A stretch of 64,000 nucleotides of DNA from an uncultured Verrucomicrobia subdivision 3 bacterium (GTDB taxonomy: Bacteria; Verrucomicrobiota; Verrucomicrobiia; Limisphaerales; UBA11358): contig CAISEZ010000067.1 of the NCBI GenBank assembly GCA_903884535.1, positions 64,358 to 128,357 of the forward strand. The letters are read 5' to 3'. Below, in pieces: positions 29,875-39,517 of the stretch (position 1 is the first letter of the stretch; the number at the start of each line of letters is the position of its first letter). Position numbers and translations under genes: made by a program. The notes beneath the pieces were generated by a model. It was not told the origin of the DNA. It was given only the letters and a program-made list of their open reading frames with translations, and searched no databases.

Positions 29875-30657
29875 TTAGCGCGCCAGCCAGCCGCCGTCCA
29901 CATTCATGATCGTGCCGTTCATATAATCGGCGTCTTTCGAGGCAAGAAACAAAATCGCGCCGGCGATGTCTTCCGGCGAGCCCCAGCGGCTTTCGGGAAT
30001 GCGGTCGAGAATGGTCTTGCTGCGCACCGGATCCTCGCGCAGCGGCTTGGTGTTGTCCGTGGCGATGTAGCCGGGCGCAACCGCGTTGAAATTCATCCGC
30101 TCCTTTGCCAGTTCATTGGCAAACGCCTTGGTAATGCCAGCGATGCCGCTTTTGCTGGCGGTGTAGCCGGGCACAAACACGCCGCCTTGAAATGACAGCA
30201 TCGAGGCGATGTTCACGACCTTGAGCCGCGCGTCCGGCGCGGATTGTTCGCGGCCGCCGGTGAGCCACCATTTGCCGACCGCTTGCGACAGGAAAAATGG
30301 CGCGGACAAATTAATTTGCAGCACGGCGTTCCAATCGGCTTCCGAATGATCCACGATCGGCGCGCGTTTGATGATGCCGGCGTTGTTCACCAGCACATCC
30401 ACGCGACCCGCCACTTTCACGATGTCCGCGATGAGTTCCGCCGCGCGCTTTTGCGAGAGCTTGCCGAAATCTTCGGTGTAAGCGGTGAACTTCGCGCCCA
30501 GCGCTTTCATCTTGGCGGTGATGTCGGCCGGATCGCCGACGCAAATGCTGACCGCGTGCGCGCCTTCGCGGGCAAATGCCAGGGCGATCGCCTCGCCAAT
30601 GCCCCGGCACGCACCGGTGACGATGACCACTTTGTTCTCGAATCGTTTTGTGTTCAT
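29875..30657 (-). CDS. kduD: SDR oxidoreductase, 2-deoxy-D-gluconate 3-dehydrogenase / KduD-like
   Basis: Start set at MNTKRFENK. TGACRGIGEAIALAFAREGA, NNAGIIKRAP, SMLSFQGGVFVPGYTASKSGIAGITKAFANE, NAVAPGYIATDNT. Confidence 0.88.
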   Translation of the reverse strand: MNTKRFENKVVIVTGACRGIGEAIALAFAREGAHAVSICVGDPADITAKMKALGAKFTAYTEDFGKLSQKRAAELIADIVKVAGRVDVLVNNAGIIKRAPIVDHSEADWNAVLQINLSAPFFLSQAVGKWWLTGGREQSAPDARLKVVNIASMLSFQGGVFVPGYTASKSGIAGITKAFANELAKERMNFNAVAPGYIATDNTKPLREDPVRSKTILDRIPESRWGSPEDIAGAILFLASKDADYMNGTIMNVDGGWLAR

Positions 30658-30669
30658 AAAATTAAAAGT

Positions 30670-30755
30670 TATTAGCCACAGATTTTCACAAATGAAACAC
30701 AAATGGAGTCCAGTTTGAACATCTGTGTTTCATCTGTGTCCATCTGTGGCTTTAG
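30670..30755. repeat. Imperfect inverted repeat between kduI and kduD
   Basis: AGCCACAGATTTTCACAAATGAAACAC versus downstream GTGTTTCATCTGTGTCCATCTGTGGCT (reverse complement AGCCACAGATGGACACAGATGAAACAC). Confidence 0.6.
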
Positions 30756-30757
30756 GA

Positions 30758-31594
30758 TCATTTCAGATCCACCGGCTTCACCGCGTCCATGTCGTCGAAC
30801 ACCTGATTTTCGCCGGCCATGCCCCAGATAAATTTGTAGTTGCCGGTGCCGACGCCAAAGTGCATGGACCAGTTCGGCGACAGCGCGACTTCGTCGTTGT
30901 GCAAAAACACGTGGCGCGTCTCCGACGGTTCGCCGAAGAAATGCGACAGCACTTTGTCGCCAAGATCGAAGTAAAAATATATTTCCGTGCGGCGCCAGTG
31001 GGTGTGCGGCGGAAAGGAATTCCAAACATTGCCCGGCTCCAAAGCGGTCAGTCCCATGACGAGCTGGCAGCTTTGGATGCCGCCCTGATGGATGAATTTA
31101 TAAATCGTGCGCTTGTTGGCGGTTTCCATCGCGCCCAGATTCACCGGAGTGGCATCGGCCGATTTCATCATCCGCGCGGGAGGCGCGGCGTGCGCGGGGC
31201 AGCTTAGGAAATAAAATTTTGCCGGATTGTTTGCGTCGTCACTCGTGAACAAAACCGATTTCGTTCCCATCGGCACATACGCACAATCCAATTTATCCAG
31301 TGCGAAGCTGTGACCGTCCGCCACGACCTTCCCTGCTCCGCCGACATTGATCGCGCCGAGTTCGCGGCGCTCCAGAAAAAACGCGCGGCCGGTTTCTTTG
31401 TGGTTCGGCATCTCAATCGGTTTGCTGGTCGGCATGACGCCGCCGACCACGAGCCGGTCAAGATCGGTGAAGTGGCCGGTGATTTCGCCCGGCACAAACA
31501 GGTTGGTGATCTGAAACGTGTCGCGCAATTCCTGCGTGGACATCCCGATCAAGTCCTGCGGACGCGGCGTGCGGCGAATGGAATTTTCAAGCAT
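30758..31594 (-). CDS. kduI: 5-dehydro-4-deoxy-D-glucuronate isomerase
   Basis: ELGAINVGGAGKVVADGHSFALDKLDCAYVPMG, MGLTALEPGNVWNSFPPHTHWRRTEIYFYFDL, SPNWSMHFGVGTGNYKFIWGMAGEN. Confidence 0.95.
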   Translation of the reverse strand: MLENSIRRTPRPQDLIGMSTQELRDTFQITNLFVPGEITGHFTDLDRLVVGGVMPTSKPIEMPNHKETGRAFFLERRELGAINVGGAGKVVADGHSFALDKLDCAYVPMGTKSVLFTSDDANNPAKFYFLSCPAHAAPPARMMKSADATPVNLGAMETANKRTIYKFIHQGGIQSCQLVMGLTALEPGNVWNSFPPHTHWRRTEIYFYFDLGDKVLSHFFGEPSETRHVFLHNDEVALSPNWSMHFGVGTGNYKFIWGMAGENQVFDDMDAVKPVDLK

Positions 31595-31773
31595 GATTCA
31601 GCTTGGCAAAAATAAAACCCGACGACAAGTGATTGCCGCTGGTTCCCCGCCATTTGTCAGTTTCCCTGTAAAACAGCGGTTCGGCTGGCGCGTCCATTGT
31701 TTTTTGAAATTGAAGCTTGCCCTCAACCCATCGGGTGCGTATATTCCGCACTCTTTTTACAACGAATAGATTT

Positions 31774-31983
31774 ATGCGACGTCCAAAAGGCATCAAAACG
31801 AAGAAGTCCGTAGCCAAACGGTTTAAAATCACCGGCACCGGCAAGGTCATGCGCTCACGCGCCGGCCGCCGCCATCTGGCTCAAACCAAAAATTCCAAGC
31901 GCCTCCGCAGCTTGGGCAAATCCGTGCAGGTGGACAAGACCGATACTTACCGTATCACCCAGTGCTTGCCCTTCAGCCATTAA
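31774..31983 (+). CDS. rpmI: 50S ribosomal protein L35
   Basis: MRRPKGIKTKKSVAKRFKITGTGKVMRSRAGRRHLAQTKNSKRLRSLGKSVQVDKTD. Confidence 0.95.
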   Translation: MRRPKGIKTKKSVAKRFKITGTGKVMRSRAGRRHLAQTKNSKRLRSLGKSVQVDKTDTYRITQCLPFSH

Positions 31984-32006
31984 ACGATTTAACCACTTAA
32001 CGAACC

Positions 32007-32390
32007 ATGCGTGTCACCAATTCTCCCGCTTCCCGCAAACGTCGCAAACGGATGTTGACGGCGGCCAAAGGCTTCCGTCTCAAACGTTCCAAACTTTACC
32101 GCTACGCGTCCGACGCCGTTGACCACGGCCGCCAATACGCCTACCGCGATCGCAAGACCAAAAAGCGCACCTACCGTTATCTCTGGCAGATTCGTATCAA
32201 TGCCGGAGCCCGCGCCGCTGGCATCACCTACAGCCGTTTCATGGAAGGCTTGAAAGCCGCGAAGTGCGCGCTCGACCGCAAGGTCATCGCCGACCTCGCC
32301 GCGACCGACGCCGCTGCGTTTGGCGAACTGGTGACGCTGGCCAAAACCGCGCTGAAGAACAAGCCCGCCGCCACCTTGGCCAAGGCCTGA
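32007..32390 (+). CDS. rplT: 50S ribosomal protein L20
   Basis: MRVTNSPASRKRRKRMLTAAKGFRLKRSKLYRYASDAVDHGRQYAYRDRKTKKRTYRYLWQIRINAGAR. Confidence 0.97.
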   Translation: MRVTNSPASRKRRKRMLTAAKGFRLKRSKLYRYASDAVDHGRQYAYRDRKTKKRTYRYLWQIRINAGARAAGITYSRFMEGLKAAKCALDRKVIADLAATDAAAFGELVTLAKTALKNKPAATLAKA

Positions 32391-32429
32391 AAATTTCAAA
32401 TCTCGAATTTCAAATTTCAAATCTAAAAG

Positions 32430-32463
32430 CGGGCGACCAGCAATGGTCGCCCGTTTTTCTTTT
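32430..32463 (+). terminator. Rho-independent terminator after rplT
   Basis: CGGGCGACCA-GCAA-TGGTCGCCCG: 10-bp perfect stem with GCAA tetraloop, followed by TTTTTCTTTTC. Confidence 0.85.
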
Positions 32464-32501
32464 CTTCCCGCCGCCATCCGCTATCCTCCAACTTCAATTT
32501 T

Positions 32502-33527
32502 ATGGGATTTCTTGACGACATCGAACCGCTGAAACAAACCGCTCGCGCGGAACTCACCGCCGCGCCCGACCTCGCCGCGCTGGAACAAACCAAAGGCACA
32601 TGGATCGGGCCGAACGGCAAGTTCACCGCGCTGATGAAACAGCTCGGCACGCTCTCCAAGGAAGAAAAGCCCGCCGCCGGCAAACTCATCAACGCCGCCA
32701 AGGTGGAACTCGAAGCCGCGCTCGCGGCGCGCCGCGAGGAATTGGAACTGAAAGCCGCGATGCCGAAAGAGCCGACGGATTTCACATTGCCCGGGCGCCG
32801 CCGCGCACTCGGCAAACTGCATCCGCTCACGCAAGTCACCGACGACATCGTCCGCGCGTTTCGCAAGATTGGTTTCGCCGTCGCCGACGGCCCGGAGATC
32901 GAGGACGAGTATCATTGCTTCGACGCGCTCAACACTCCGGCAGATCACCCAGCGCGCGATTCGCAGGACACGTTTTATTTGGGAACAAACTCTGAACCCG
33001 GAACTCTGAACCAAAAATTTCTTTTACGCACGCACACCAGTTCCGTCCAAATCCGCGTGATGGAAAAACAGCCACCACCGATTCGCATCATCGTTCCGGG
33101 CCGCGTGTATCGCCGCGATAACGCCGACGCCACGCACAATCCCACCTTCCACCAGATTGAAGGACTTTACGTTGATAAAAATGTGACCGTCGGTGATTTG
33201 AAAGGCACAGTGGAATTTGTTTTCAAAGAACTCATGGGCGACGACGTGAAGATCCGTTTCCGTCCGCATTATTTTAGCTACACCGAGCCGAGCTACGAGA
33301 TTGATTTCACCAACGCGCTCGTCAAGAAGATGGGCAAAGACTGGCTGGAAATTGCCGGCTGCGGCATGGTCCATCCGCAGGTGTTCGAGACCGTCGGCTA
33401 CGATCCCGAGGTGTGGACCGGCTGGGCGTTCGGCTTCGGCATCGAACGCATCGCCATGCTCCGCTACGGCATCAACGACATCCGCCTCTTCTACGAAAAC
33501 GACGTGCGGTTCTTGAAACAGTTTTGA
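32502..33527 (+). CDS. pheS: Phenylalanine--tRNA ligase alpha subunit
   Basis: FTLPGRRRALGKLHPLTQVTDDIVRAFRKIGFAVADGPEIEDEYHCFDALNTPADHPARDSQDTFYL; WTGWAFGFGIERIAMLRYGINDIRLFYENDVRFLKQF. Confidence 0.97.
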   Translation: MGFLDDIEPLKQTARAELTAAPDLAALEQTKGTWIGPNGKFTALMKQLGTLSKEEKPAAGKLINAAKVELEAALAARREELELKAAMPKEPTDFTLPGRRRALGKLHPLTQVTDDIVRAFRKIGFAVADGPEIEDEYHCFDALNTPADHPARDSQDTFYLGTNSEPGTLNQKFLLRTHTSSVQIRVMEKQPPPIRIIVPGRVYRRDNADATHNPTFHQIEGLYVDKNVTVGDLKGTVEFVFKELMGDDVKIRFRPHYFSYTEPSYEIDFTNALVKKMGKDWLEIAGCGMVHPQVFETVGYDPEVWTGWAFGFGIERIAMLRYGINDIRLFYENDVRFLKQF

Positions 33528-33551
33528 ACTCATCCTCGTGGAGAGTTTAAG

Positions 33552-34199
33552 GTGAAACAATTTTTTGCCACGCTGCCTCGAAACATCCTCGGCTGTTTCC
33601 AAGGGCGGATGATTCTCTGGCATCTCCTGTTCATCGCGCTAACGTTCATCTGCGTCGCGTCCGGGTTTGACTGGTTTTATTTTTGTTCCACGCGCAGTCC
33701 GGTGCTTCGCGACTTGATGTTTCCGTCCGCGCCCATCGGCGCGCTGGTGCCGCTCGCGTTGCCGCTCATCCTGATTGTTTCCGGCTACATCAACAGCCAT
33801 GCCCGAATTTCTTTGACCGGCTGGGCGCTCGGCCAGGCGGCGATTAGCGGGTCGCTGCTGTCTTCCGCTTACAAGGCGTTCACGGGGCGGGTGCATCCGG
33901 AACATATTATCGGCGCAGACATCAGCCACGTTTTCCGGTTCGGCTTCCTGCGCGGCGGTGTTTTTTGGGGCTGGCCTTCGTCGCACACGACCATCGCTTT
34001 TGCCATGGCCGTCACGGTGTTCACGCTGTTTCCGAAACGGCGCTGGCGCGGCGGGCTGGCCATTGCTTACGCGCTTTACATCGGCCTTGGCGTCTCGATG
34101 ACCATCCACTGGTTTTCTGATTTCGCGGCGGGGGCCATCCTCGGCACGATCATCGGACGGGTGGTGGGAAACGGTGCCGTGAATGGCGGTCCCATTTAG
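33552..34199 (+). CDS. PAP2-family membrane phosphatase
   Basis: KAFTGRVHPE, GWPSSHTTIAFAMAV and HWFSDFAAGAILG match the three PAP2 signature motifs. Confidence 0.85.
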   Translation: MKQFFATLPRNILGCFQGRMILWHLLFIALTFICVASGFDWFYFCSTRSPVLRDLMFPSAPIGALVPLALPLILIVSGYINSHARISLTGWALGQAAISGSLLSSAYKAFTGRVHPEHIIGADISHVFRFGFLRGGVFWGWPSSHTTIAFAMAVTVFTLFPKRRWRGGLAIAYALYIGLGVSMTIHWFSDFAAGAILGTIIGRVVGNGAVNGGPI

Positions 34200-34517
34200 C
34201 TCCCATTTGCGCCGGAGAACGAGTTTTTGGCTGGCTCAAACAATGCGCAATTTCAACGGACCGCACTTCGAATCATTTGCAGCCACACCGGCTATCGAAG
34301 CAGAAAAACTTGCCCGGCACGGCAAAACCACAAGGCACAATTTCAAAACTTCTTTGCAGTAATAGAGAATTGTTGTTTGGGGGAATCATGTAATTATTGT
34401 TAGATAAACCCCGGTGGTCACGCCTTGCACCCAATTATGGCAAGGAAGCGTTGCGTTCTAAAATGCGGCCGGCCGGGAGATGACCGGAAACCAGTTAAAA
34501 CCACCAAAATAAATCCA

Positions 34518-36644
34518 ATGAAAACCCCGTTGCAAAAACTACTCTGCCTGGCGGCGCTGGCGACACTCTATTTCGTCCCGTCCGTTCACGCCACGAATTT
34601 GACTTGGGACTCGGATGCCATCACGACCAGCGGCGCACAAGACGGTGCAGGGAATTGGACGGCGCTGACGACGAACACAAATTGGTGGGACGGGGCGGCG
34701 AATGTCACTTGGAACAACGCCACGCCGGACAATGCCACCTTTGGCGCGAACAGTGGCGCGGCCGGGACGGTGACCATTCCGAGCAGCACGACGATCACCG
34801 TGGGCAACCTCACGTTCAACGCCCCCGGCAGCGGCGGTTACAACATCGCCGCCGGCAGTTCCTCGACCAGCCGACTCAATCTTTCGGGAACGACCATTAC
34901 CGTCGCCAGCGGCGTGTTTGCGACCAACCTGGTGGTTTTGTCCGGCACGAGTTTCACCAAATTGGGAGCGGGCACTTTCGTTTTGAAACCGGGCGCGGCC
35001 AACATCAATTCCGGCCCCACCGCAGTCGGCGGCGGAACCCTGGTCGTTGGCGGCACGGCCAATCGGCTCGTGATTCCCGGCAACCTGACCATCACGAACG
35101 GGGCGATCGTATTGATGGGCCAGTCCGAGCAGATTGCGGATGCAGCCGTTGTCACCGTGGATGGCGGCACGTATGATTCCGGTGGAAAAAGCGAAACCAT
35201 CGGGGGCTTCGTGCTGGACAACAACGGCCAGGTGCTCACCGCCAGCAGCACACAGGCAATCACCAACAATGGCGCGACCTACGATCTCCGCAGTGGCACC
35301 TTTTTTCCGAACATGGCCGGGTTGGCCGGCCTCACCAAGACGACCGGCGGCACAGTCATCCTGACGAATGGCGGCGGGGCGAATACGTTTTCCGGTCCGG
35401 TGCTGATCAGCGCGGGCATATTGGATCTCGGCCATTCCGGCGTTGGCAATGGACTTCCGGGCACCACGGTGACGATTACAAACAGCGGCATGCTGCGGCA
35501 GGGAAAAGACACCCAGTTTAACACCAACGCAACCGTCTACGTCGCCGGCGGCACATATGAACTTTTTGGCCACAACGACACGGTGAGCACCCTCATCCTC
35601 GACAATGGCGGCGCGATTCTCAACGGCGGCAGCACCACCAAAACCTTGACCGTTCTCACCAACCTGGACTTTCGCGCGGGATTATGCGCGAGCCACCTGG
35701 CCGGAGCGGGAGTGATGGTCAAATCAACGGCCGGAACCGTGACGCTTTCATTGGACAACATCACTACCGGCGGCACGCTCGTCAGCACCGGCATCCTTCA
35801 GCTCGGCGACGGCAGCAGCACCAACAAGGGAAATTTTGGGCTCGGACCGGTGACCAACAACGCGGCCATTGTTTTGAATCACTCGGGAGCCTTTGCATTG
35901 ACCAATAACATCAGTGGCTCCGGCTCGTTGACGAATCTGGGCGGTTCACCGGCTTTGTTTGGAACGAACACTTATGCCGGCGGCACGACCGTGAAGGGCG
36001 GAACTCTGTTCGTGAACACCACGGGTAACAGCGGCACCGGTAGCGGCGCGGTCAACGTGCTGGCTGGTGCCAGTCTCGCGGGAACCGGCGTCATTGGCGG
36101 ACCGGTGAATATTCAATCTTCCGGCACGCTTGCGCCCGGCAACTCCGCCATCGGCACGCTCACCATCAGCAATACGCTGACACTGGCCGGCAACACCCTC
36201 ATCGAGGTGAATAAGGGCATCGGTCAGGATTTGGTCGCGGCCAACTCGGTCAATTACGGAGGCACCCTCACCGTCTCGGACCTCGCCGGCGGATTACTGG
36301 CGGGCGACACGTTTCAAATCTTCAATGTCGGCTCGCACACGGGAAATTTCGCGAGCATCAGCGGCAGTCCCGGAATTAATCTGAACTGGTCATTTAATCC
36401 TACGAATGGCGTGTTATCCGTGGTCGGCACGTCCGGAACTGCGCCGACCCTAAATGTCGCGCAGGCCGGCAACACCTTGACGTTTTCCTGGACGGACGCG
36501 ACCTACAAATTGCAATCGCAAACGAACAGCTTGTCAGCCGGCTTGGGCGTCAACTGGTCCGATTACCCCGGCGGCGGCACCAGCCCCGTGGGCGTGACTA
36601 TTAACCCGGCGAACGCCACGGTGTTCTTCCGGCTGTCACAGTAG
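34518..36644 (+). CDS. PATR-type secreted protein inserted between pheS and pheT
   Basis: Start set at MKTPLQKLLCLAALATLYFVPSVHA (signal peptide). Repeats GTNTYAGGTTVKGGTLFVNTTG; C-terminal LNVAQAGNTLTFSWTDATYKLQSQTN...DYPGGGTSPVGVTINPANATVFFRLSQ. Confidence 0.87.
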   Translation: MKTPLQKLLCLAALATLYFVPSVHATNLTWDSDAITTSGAQDGAGNWTALTTNTNWWDGAANVTWNNATPDNATFGANSGAAGTVTIPSSTTITVGNLTFNAPGSGGYNIAAGSSSTSRLNLSGTTITVASGVFATNLVVLSGTSFTKLGAGTFVLKPGAANINSGPTAVGGGTLVVGGTANRLVIPGNLTITNGAIVLMGQSEQIADAAVVTVDGGTYDSGGKSETIGGFVLDNNGQVLTASSTQAITNNGATYDLRSGTFFPNMAGLAGLTKTTGGTVILTNGGGANTFSGPVLISAGILDLGHSGVGNGLPGTTVTITNSGMLRQGKDTQFNTNATVYVAGGTYELFGHNDTVSTLILDNGGAILNGGSTTKTLTVLTNLDFRAGLCASHLAGAGVMVKSTAGTVTLSLDNITTGGTLVSTGILQLGDGSSTNKGNFGLGPVTNNAAIVLNHSGAFALTNNISGSGSLTNLGGSPALFGTNTYAGGTTVKGGTLFVNTTGNSGTGSGAVNVLAGASLAGTGVIGGPVNIQSSGTLAPGNSAIGTLTISNTLTLAGNTLIEVNKGIGQDLVAANSVNYGGTLTVSDLAGGLLAGDTFQIFNVGSHTGNFASISGSPGINLNWSFNPTNGVLSVVGTSGTAPTLNVAQAGNTLTFSWTDATYKLQSQTNSLSAGLGVNWSDYPGGGTSPVGVTINPANATVFFRLSQ

Positions 36645-36677
36645 TCAGATAGATTGCGGCAACATTTCAACCACCAG

Positions 36678-36706
36678 GCGGAGCGCACCACGCTCCGCTT
36701 TTTTTT
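36678..36706 (+). terminator. Rho-independent terminator after the PATR gene
   Basis: GCGGAGCG-caccа-free reading: GCGGAGCG / 5-nt loop / CGCTCCGC, 8-bp perfect stem followed by eight T. Confidence 0.88.
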
Positions 36707-36800
36707 CATTCCGGGTAGTTTGACTGAAAAAATTGTTCGTCTCGCTGCCGGAAAAATTTTAAGCTGATAAAACTATTTAAGCAGTCACCACTGCTGTCGC

Positions 36801-39245
36801 ATGAAAATTACGCTGAACTGGCTCAAACAATACGTGGATTTCAACTGGTCGCCCGAGGAATTGACCGAGCGGCTCACCATGCTCGGCCTCGAAGTCGAGG
36901 GCGTGCAGAAAATCTCCGGCGCCTTCGACGGCATCGTCGTGGCGCAGGTCGTCACACGCGACAAGCATCCCGGCGCGGACAAGCTTTCGCTTTGCCGCGT
37001 CAACGACGGGACGGGCGAACGCCAGATCGTCTGCGGCGCGCAGAATTTTAAGGCGGGCGACAAAGTGCCTTTGATTTTGCCCGGCGCGTCGTTGCCAATG
37101 AAGGCCGGCGACAAGGAGCCGTTCACCATCAAGGTCGGAAAGATTCGTGGTGTGGAATCGCACGGAATGCTTTGCTCGCACGAGGAACTGCAACTTGATC
37201 CCGAAAGCATCGGGCTGAAAAAGGAGGACGGCCTCTTGCTTTTGCCCAGCGATGCACCGGTGGGAAAACCGTTTGGTGAATTCCTTGGCCGCAGCGGTAG
37301 CGACGTGGTTTATGATCTCGAAGTCACGCCCAACCGGCCGGACTTGAACAGCGTCATCGGCATCGCGCGGGAAATCGCGGCGGTAACGGGAAATGCACTG
37401 CGCATTCCAAAAGTCAGAAACCAGAAGTCAGAAGTCAGAACCGAAAGTTTGGTCGCGGTGCGCATCGAAGACGCGGAAATTTGTCCGCGTTACACCGCCC
37501 GCGTCATCAAAGGCGTGAAAGTTGGGCCGAGCCCGGCATGGTTGCGCGACACGTTGGAGAAAGTCGGCATCCGCAGCATCAGCAACGTCGTGGATGTGAC
37601 GAATTACGTGATGCTCGAAAGCGGCCAGCCGCTGCACGCGTTTGATTATCATCTCATCGCCAAGGGCGCGGATGGCAAGCCGACCATCGTCGTCCGCCGC
37701 GCCGCTGCCGGAGTAAAATTCAAGACGCTCGATAACCAGGAACGCACTTTGACAAATGAAATGCTGCTCATCGCGGACGCAACCAAGGGCATTGCCCTCG
37801 CCGGCGTCATGGGCGGCGCGAATACCGAGATTAACAACTCGACCGTGGATGTCCTTATCGAGAGCGCGTATTTCACGCCGGTGAATATCCGCCGCACCAG
37901 CAAGCAAACCGGCCTGCGGACCGACGCCAGCTACCGTTACGAACGCGGCGCGGATGTGGGCATTTGCGATTGGGCGAGCCAGCGCGCGGCGCAATTGATT
38001 TTGGAAACCGCCGGTGGCCAGTTGGCCGAAGGCGTCGTGGACGTTCAACCCACGACGAAAGAGGAAAAGCAGATCACGCTGCACTTTGCCAAATCGAAAG
38101 ACTTGCTCGGCATCGGCATTTCGCACGCCGACCAAGTTTCATTTTTGAACAAGCTGGGTTTGAAAACCGTGGCGCAACAACCCGGCGAATGCACTTTCAG
38201 CCTCCCGTCCTGGCGAGTGGATATTAAACGCGAGGTGGATTTGATCGAGGAAGTCGGCCGGTTATTTGGCATTGACAAAATTTCCAGCACGCCGCCGCGC
38301 GGAGCCCTAGGCGCAAATGCCTTTGACTCGGTTTACGACCAGATCGGCGAAGTGCGCCGGATTCTCGCCGGCCTCGGCTTGAATGAGGCCCAAGGACAGA
38401 CGCTCATCTCCAGTGCGGAACTCGGAATGCGGAATGCGGAATCCGTCATGCTTGCCAATCCGTTGAGTTCGGACATGGACATGTTGCGGCCGAGCCTGCT
38501 GCCGGGCTTGATTCATTCGCTGCGGCACAATGTCAGCCGCAAAAATTACGATGTGGCGCTGTTCGAAATCGGCCGCGCGTTCACGAATGTGAACGGCCAG
38601 ACGAAGGAAAATCGCAGCGTCGCCATCGCCATCACCGGTCTGCGCGCCCTGCCCTTCTGGATCGGCGGTGAACGCGCCGCGAAGTTTGACAACTACGACT
38701 TGAAAGGTCTCATCGAGGAAATGCTGGAGCAGTTTGGTTTGCGCGGCATCGCCTTTGGCAAGCGCGCGGAGAGCACGGCGTTGTTTTTGGAATCCGCGGC
38801 GGTGACGCTCGGCGGAAAATTGCCGCTGGGCGAACTCGGCCAGTTGCTGCCGACGCTCGGGAAGAAATACGATTTGCGCGACGCGGTTTTCCTCGCCGAG
38901 TTCAATCTGGATTTGCTTCTCTCCAAACGAAATCCGGCGAAGTCATTCAAGGCGCTGCCGCAATTTCCGTCGAGCCGCCGCGACGTCGCAATGCTCGTGC
39001 CGGAAGCCGCGACGCACGAAGCCGTGTTGCAAACCGTCAAGCAGGCCAAGGCGGCGAACCTCGAAAGCGTGGAACTCTTCGATGTGTTCCGCGGGCAGGG
39101 CGTGCCGGCTGGTCAGAAGAGTCTCGCGTATGCGTTCACGTATCGCGCGGCGGACAAAACATTGACGGACGCCGACGTGAATGCAGAGCATGCGAAAATT
39201 TTAGAGACGCTGAAAACACAGTTGTTAGCGGAACTACGGGCATAA
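36801..39245 (+). CDS. pheT: Phenylalanine--tRNA ligase beta subunit
   Basis: MKITLNWLKQYVDFNWSPEELTERLTMLGLEVEGV; EVTPNRPDLNSVIGIAREIAAVTG; RRTSKQTGLRTDASYRYERGAD; C-terminal anticodon-binding FDVFRGQGVPAGQKSLAYAFTYRAADKTLTDADVN. Confidence 0.97.
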   Translation: MKITLNWLKQYVDFNWSPEELTERLTMLGLEVEGVQKISGAFDGIVVAQVVTRDKHPGADKLSLCRVNDGTGERQIVCGAQNFKAGDKVPLILPGASLPMKAGDKEPFTIKVGKIRGVESHGMLCSHEELQLDPESIGLKKEDGLLLLPSDAPVGKPFGEFLGRSGSDVVYDLEVTPNRPDLNSVIGIAREIAAVTGNALRIPKVRNQKSEVRTESLVAVRIEDAEICPRYTARVIKGVKVGPSPAWLRDTLEKVGIRSISNVVDVTNYVMLESGQPLHAFDYHLIAKGADGKPTIVVRRAAAGVKFKTLDNQERTLTNEMLLIADATKGIALAGVMGGANTEINNSTVDVLIESAYFTPVNIRRTSKQTGLRTDASYRYERGADVGICDWASQRAAQLILETAGGQLAEGVVDVQPTTKEEKQITLHFAKSKDLLGIGISHADQVSFLNKLGLKTVAQQPGECTFSLPSWRVDIKREVDLIEEVGRLFGIDKISSTPPRGALGANAFDSVYDQIGEVRRILAGLGLNEAQGQTLISSAELGMRNAESVMLANPLSSDMDMLRPSLLPGLIHSLRHNVSRKNYDVALFEIGRAFTNVNGQTKENRSVAIAITGLRALPFWIGGERAAKFDNYDLKGLIEEMLEQFGLRGIAFGKRAESTALFLESAAVTLGGKLPLGELGQLLPTLGKKYDLRDAVFLAEFNLDLLLSKRNPAKSFKALPQFPSSRRDVAMLVPEAATHEAVLQTVKQAKAANLESVELFDVFRGQGVPAGQKSLAYAFTYRAADKTLTDADVNAEHAKILETLKTQLLAELRA

Positions 39246-39517
39246 TGGCAGTTACCAACTGCCGGCGATTTCTGCTGGTGAATTTTTGCTTCCATCGCAT
39301 AGCCAGTTGCAATTGTTCGCGCGCATCGTTTTTTAGTTTTTTTCCGAGGCCTTCCGTTCGGGGCCGGATTGTGTTTTGGCGTGATGATGCAAAAAAAACA
39401 GTCAATCTACCGGCAAAAGCGGGTGACTTTTAATTCTAGGAAAACATCATCACCCACGTTTATGCCTTGGAATTAACCCCACTCAAAAAGCGGTGACTGA
39501 CCATCGGCGATGATTGC

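Noticed and set aside
34539-35573. 344-aa minus-strand ORF
   Set aside because: Antisense to the PATR gene between pheS and pheT; no signal peptide or domain.
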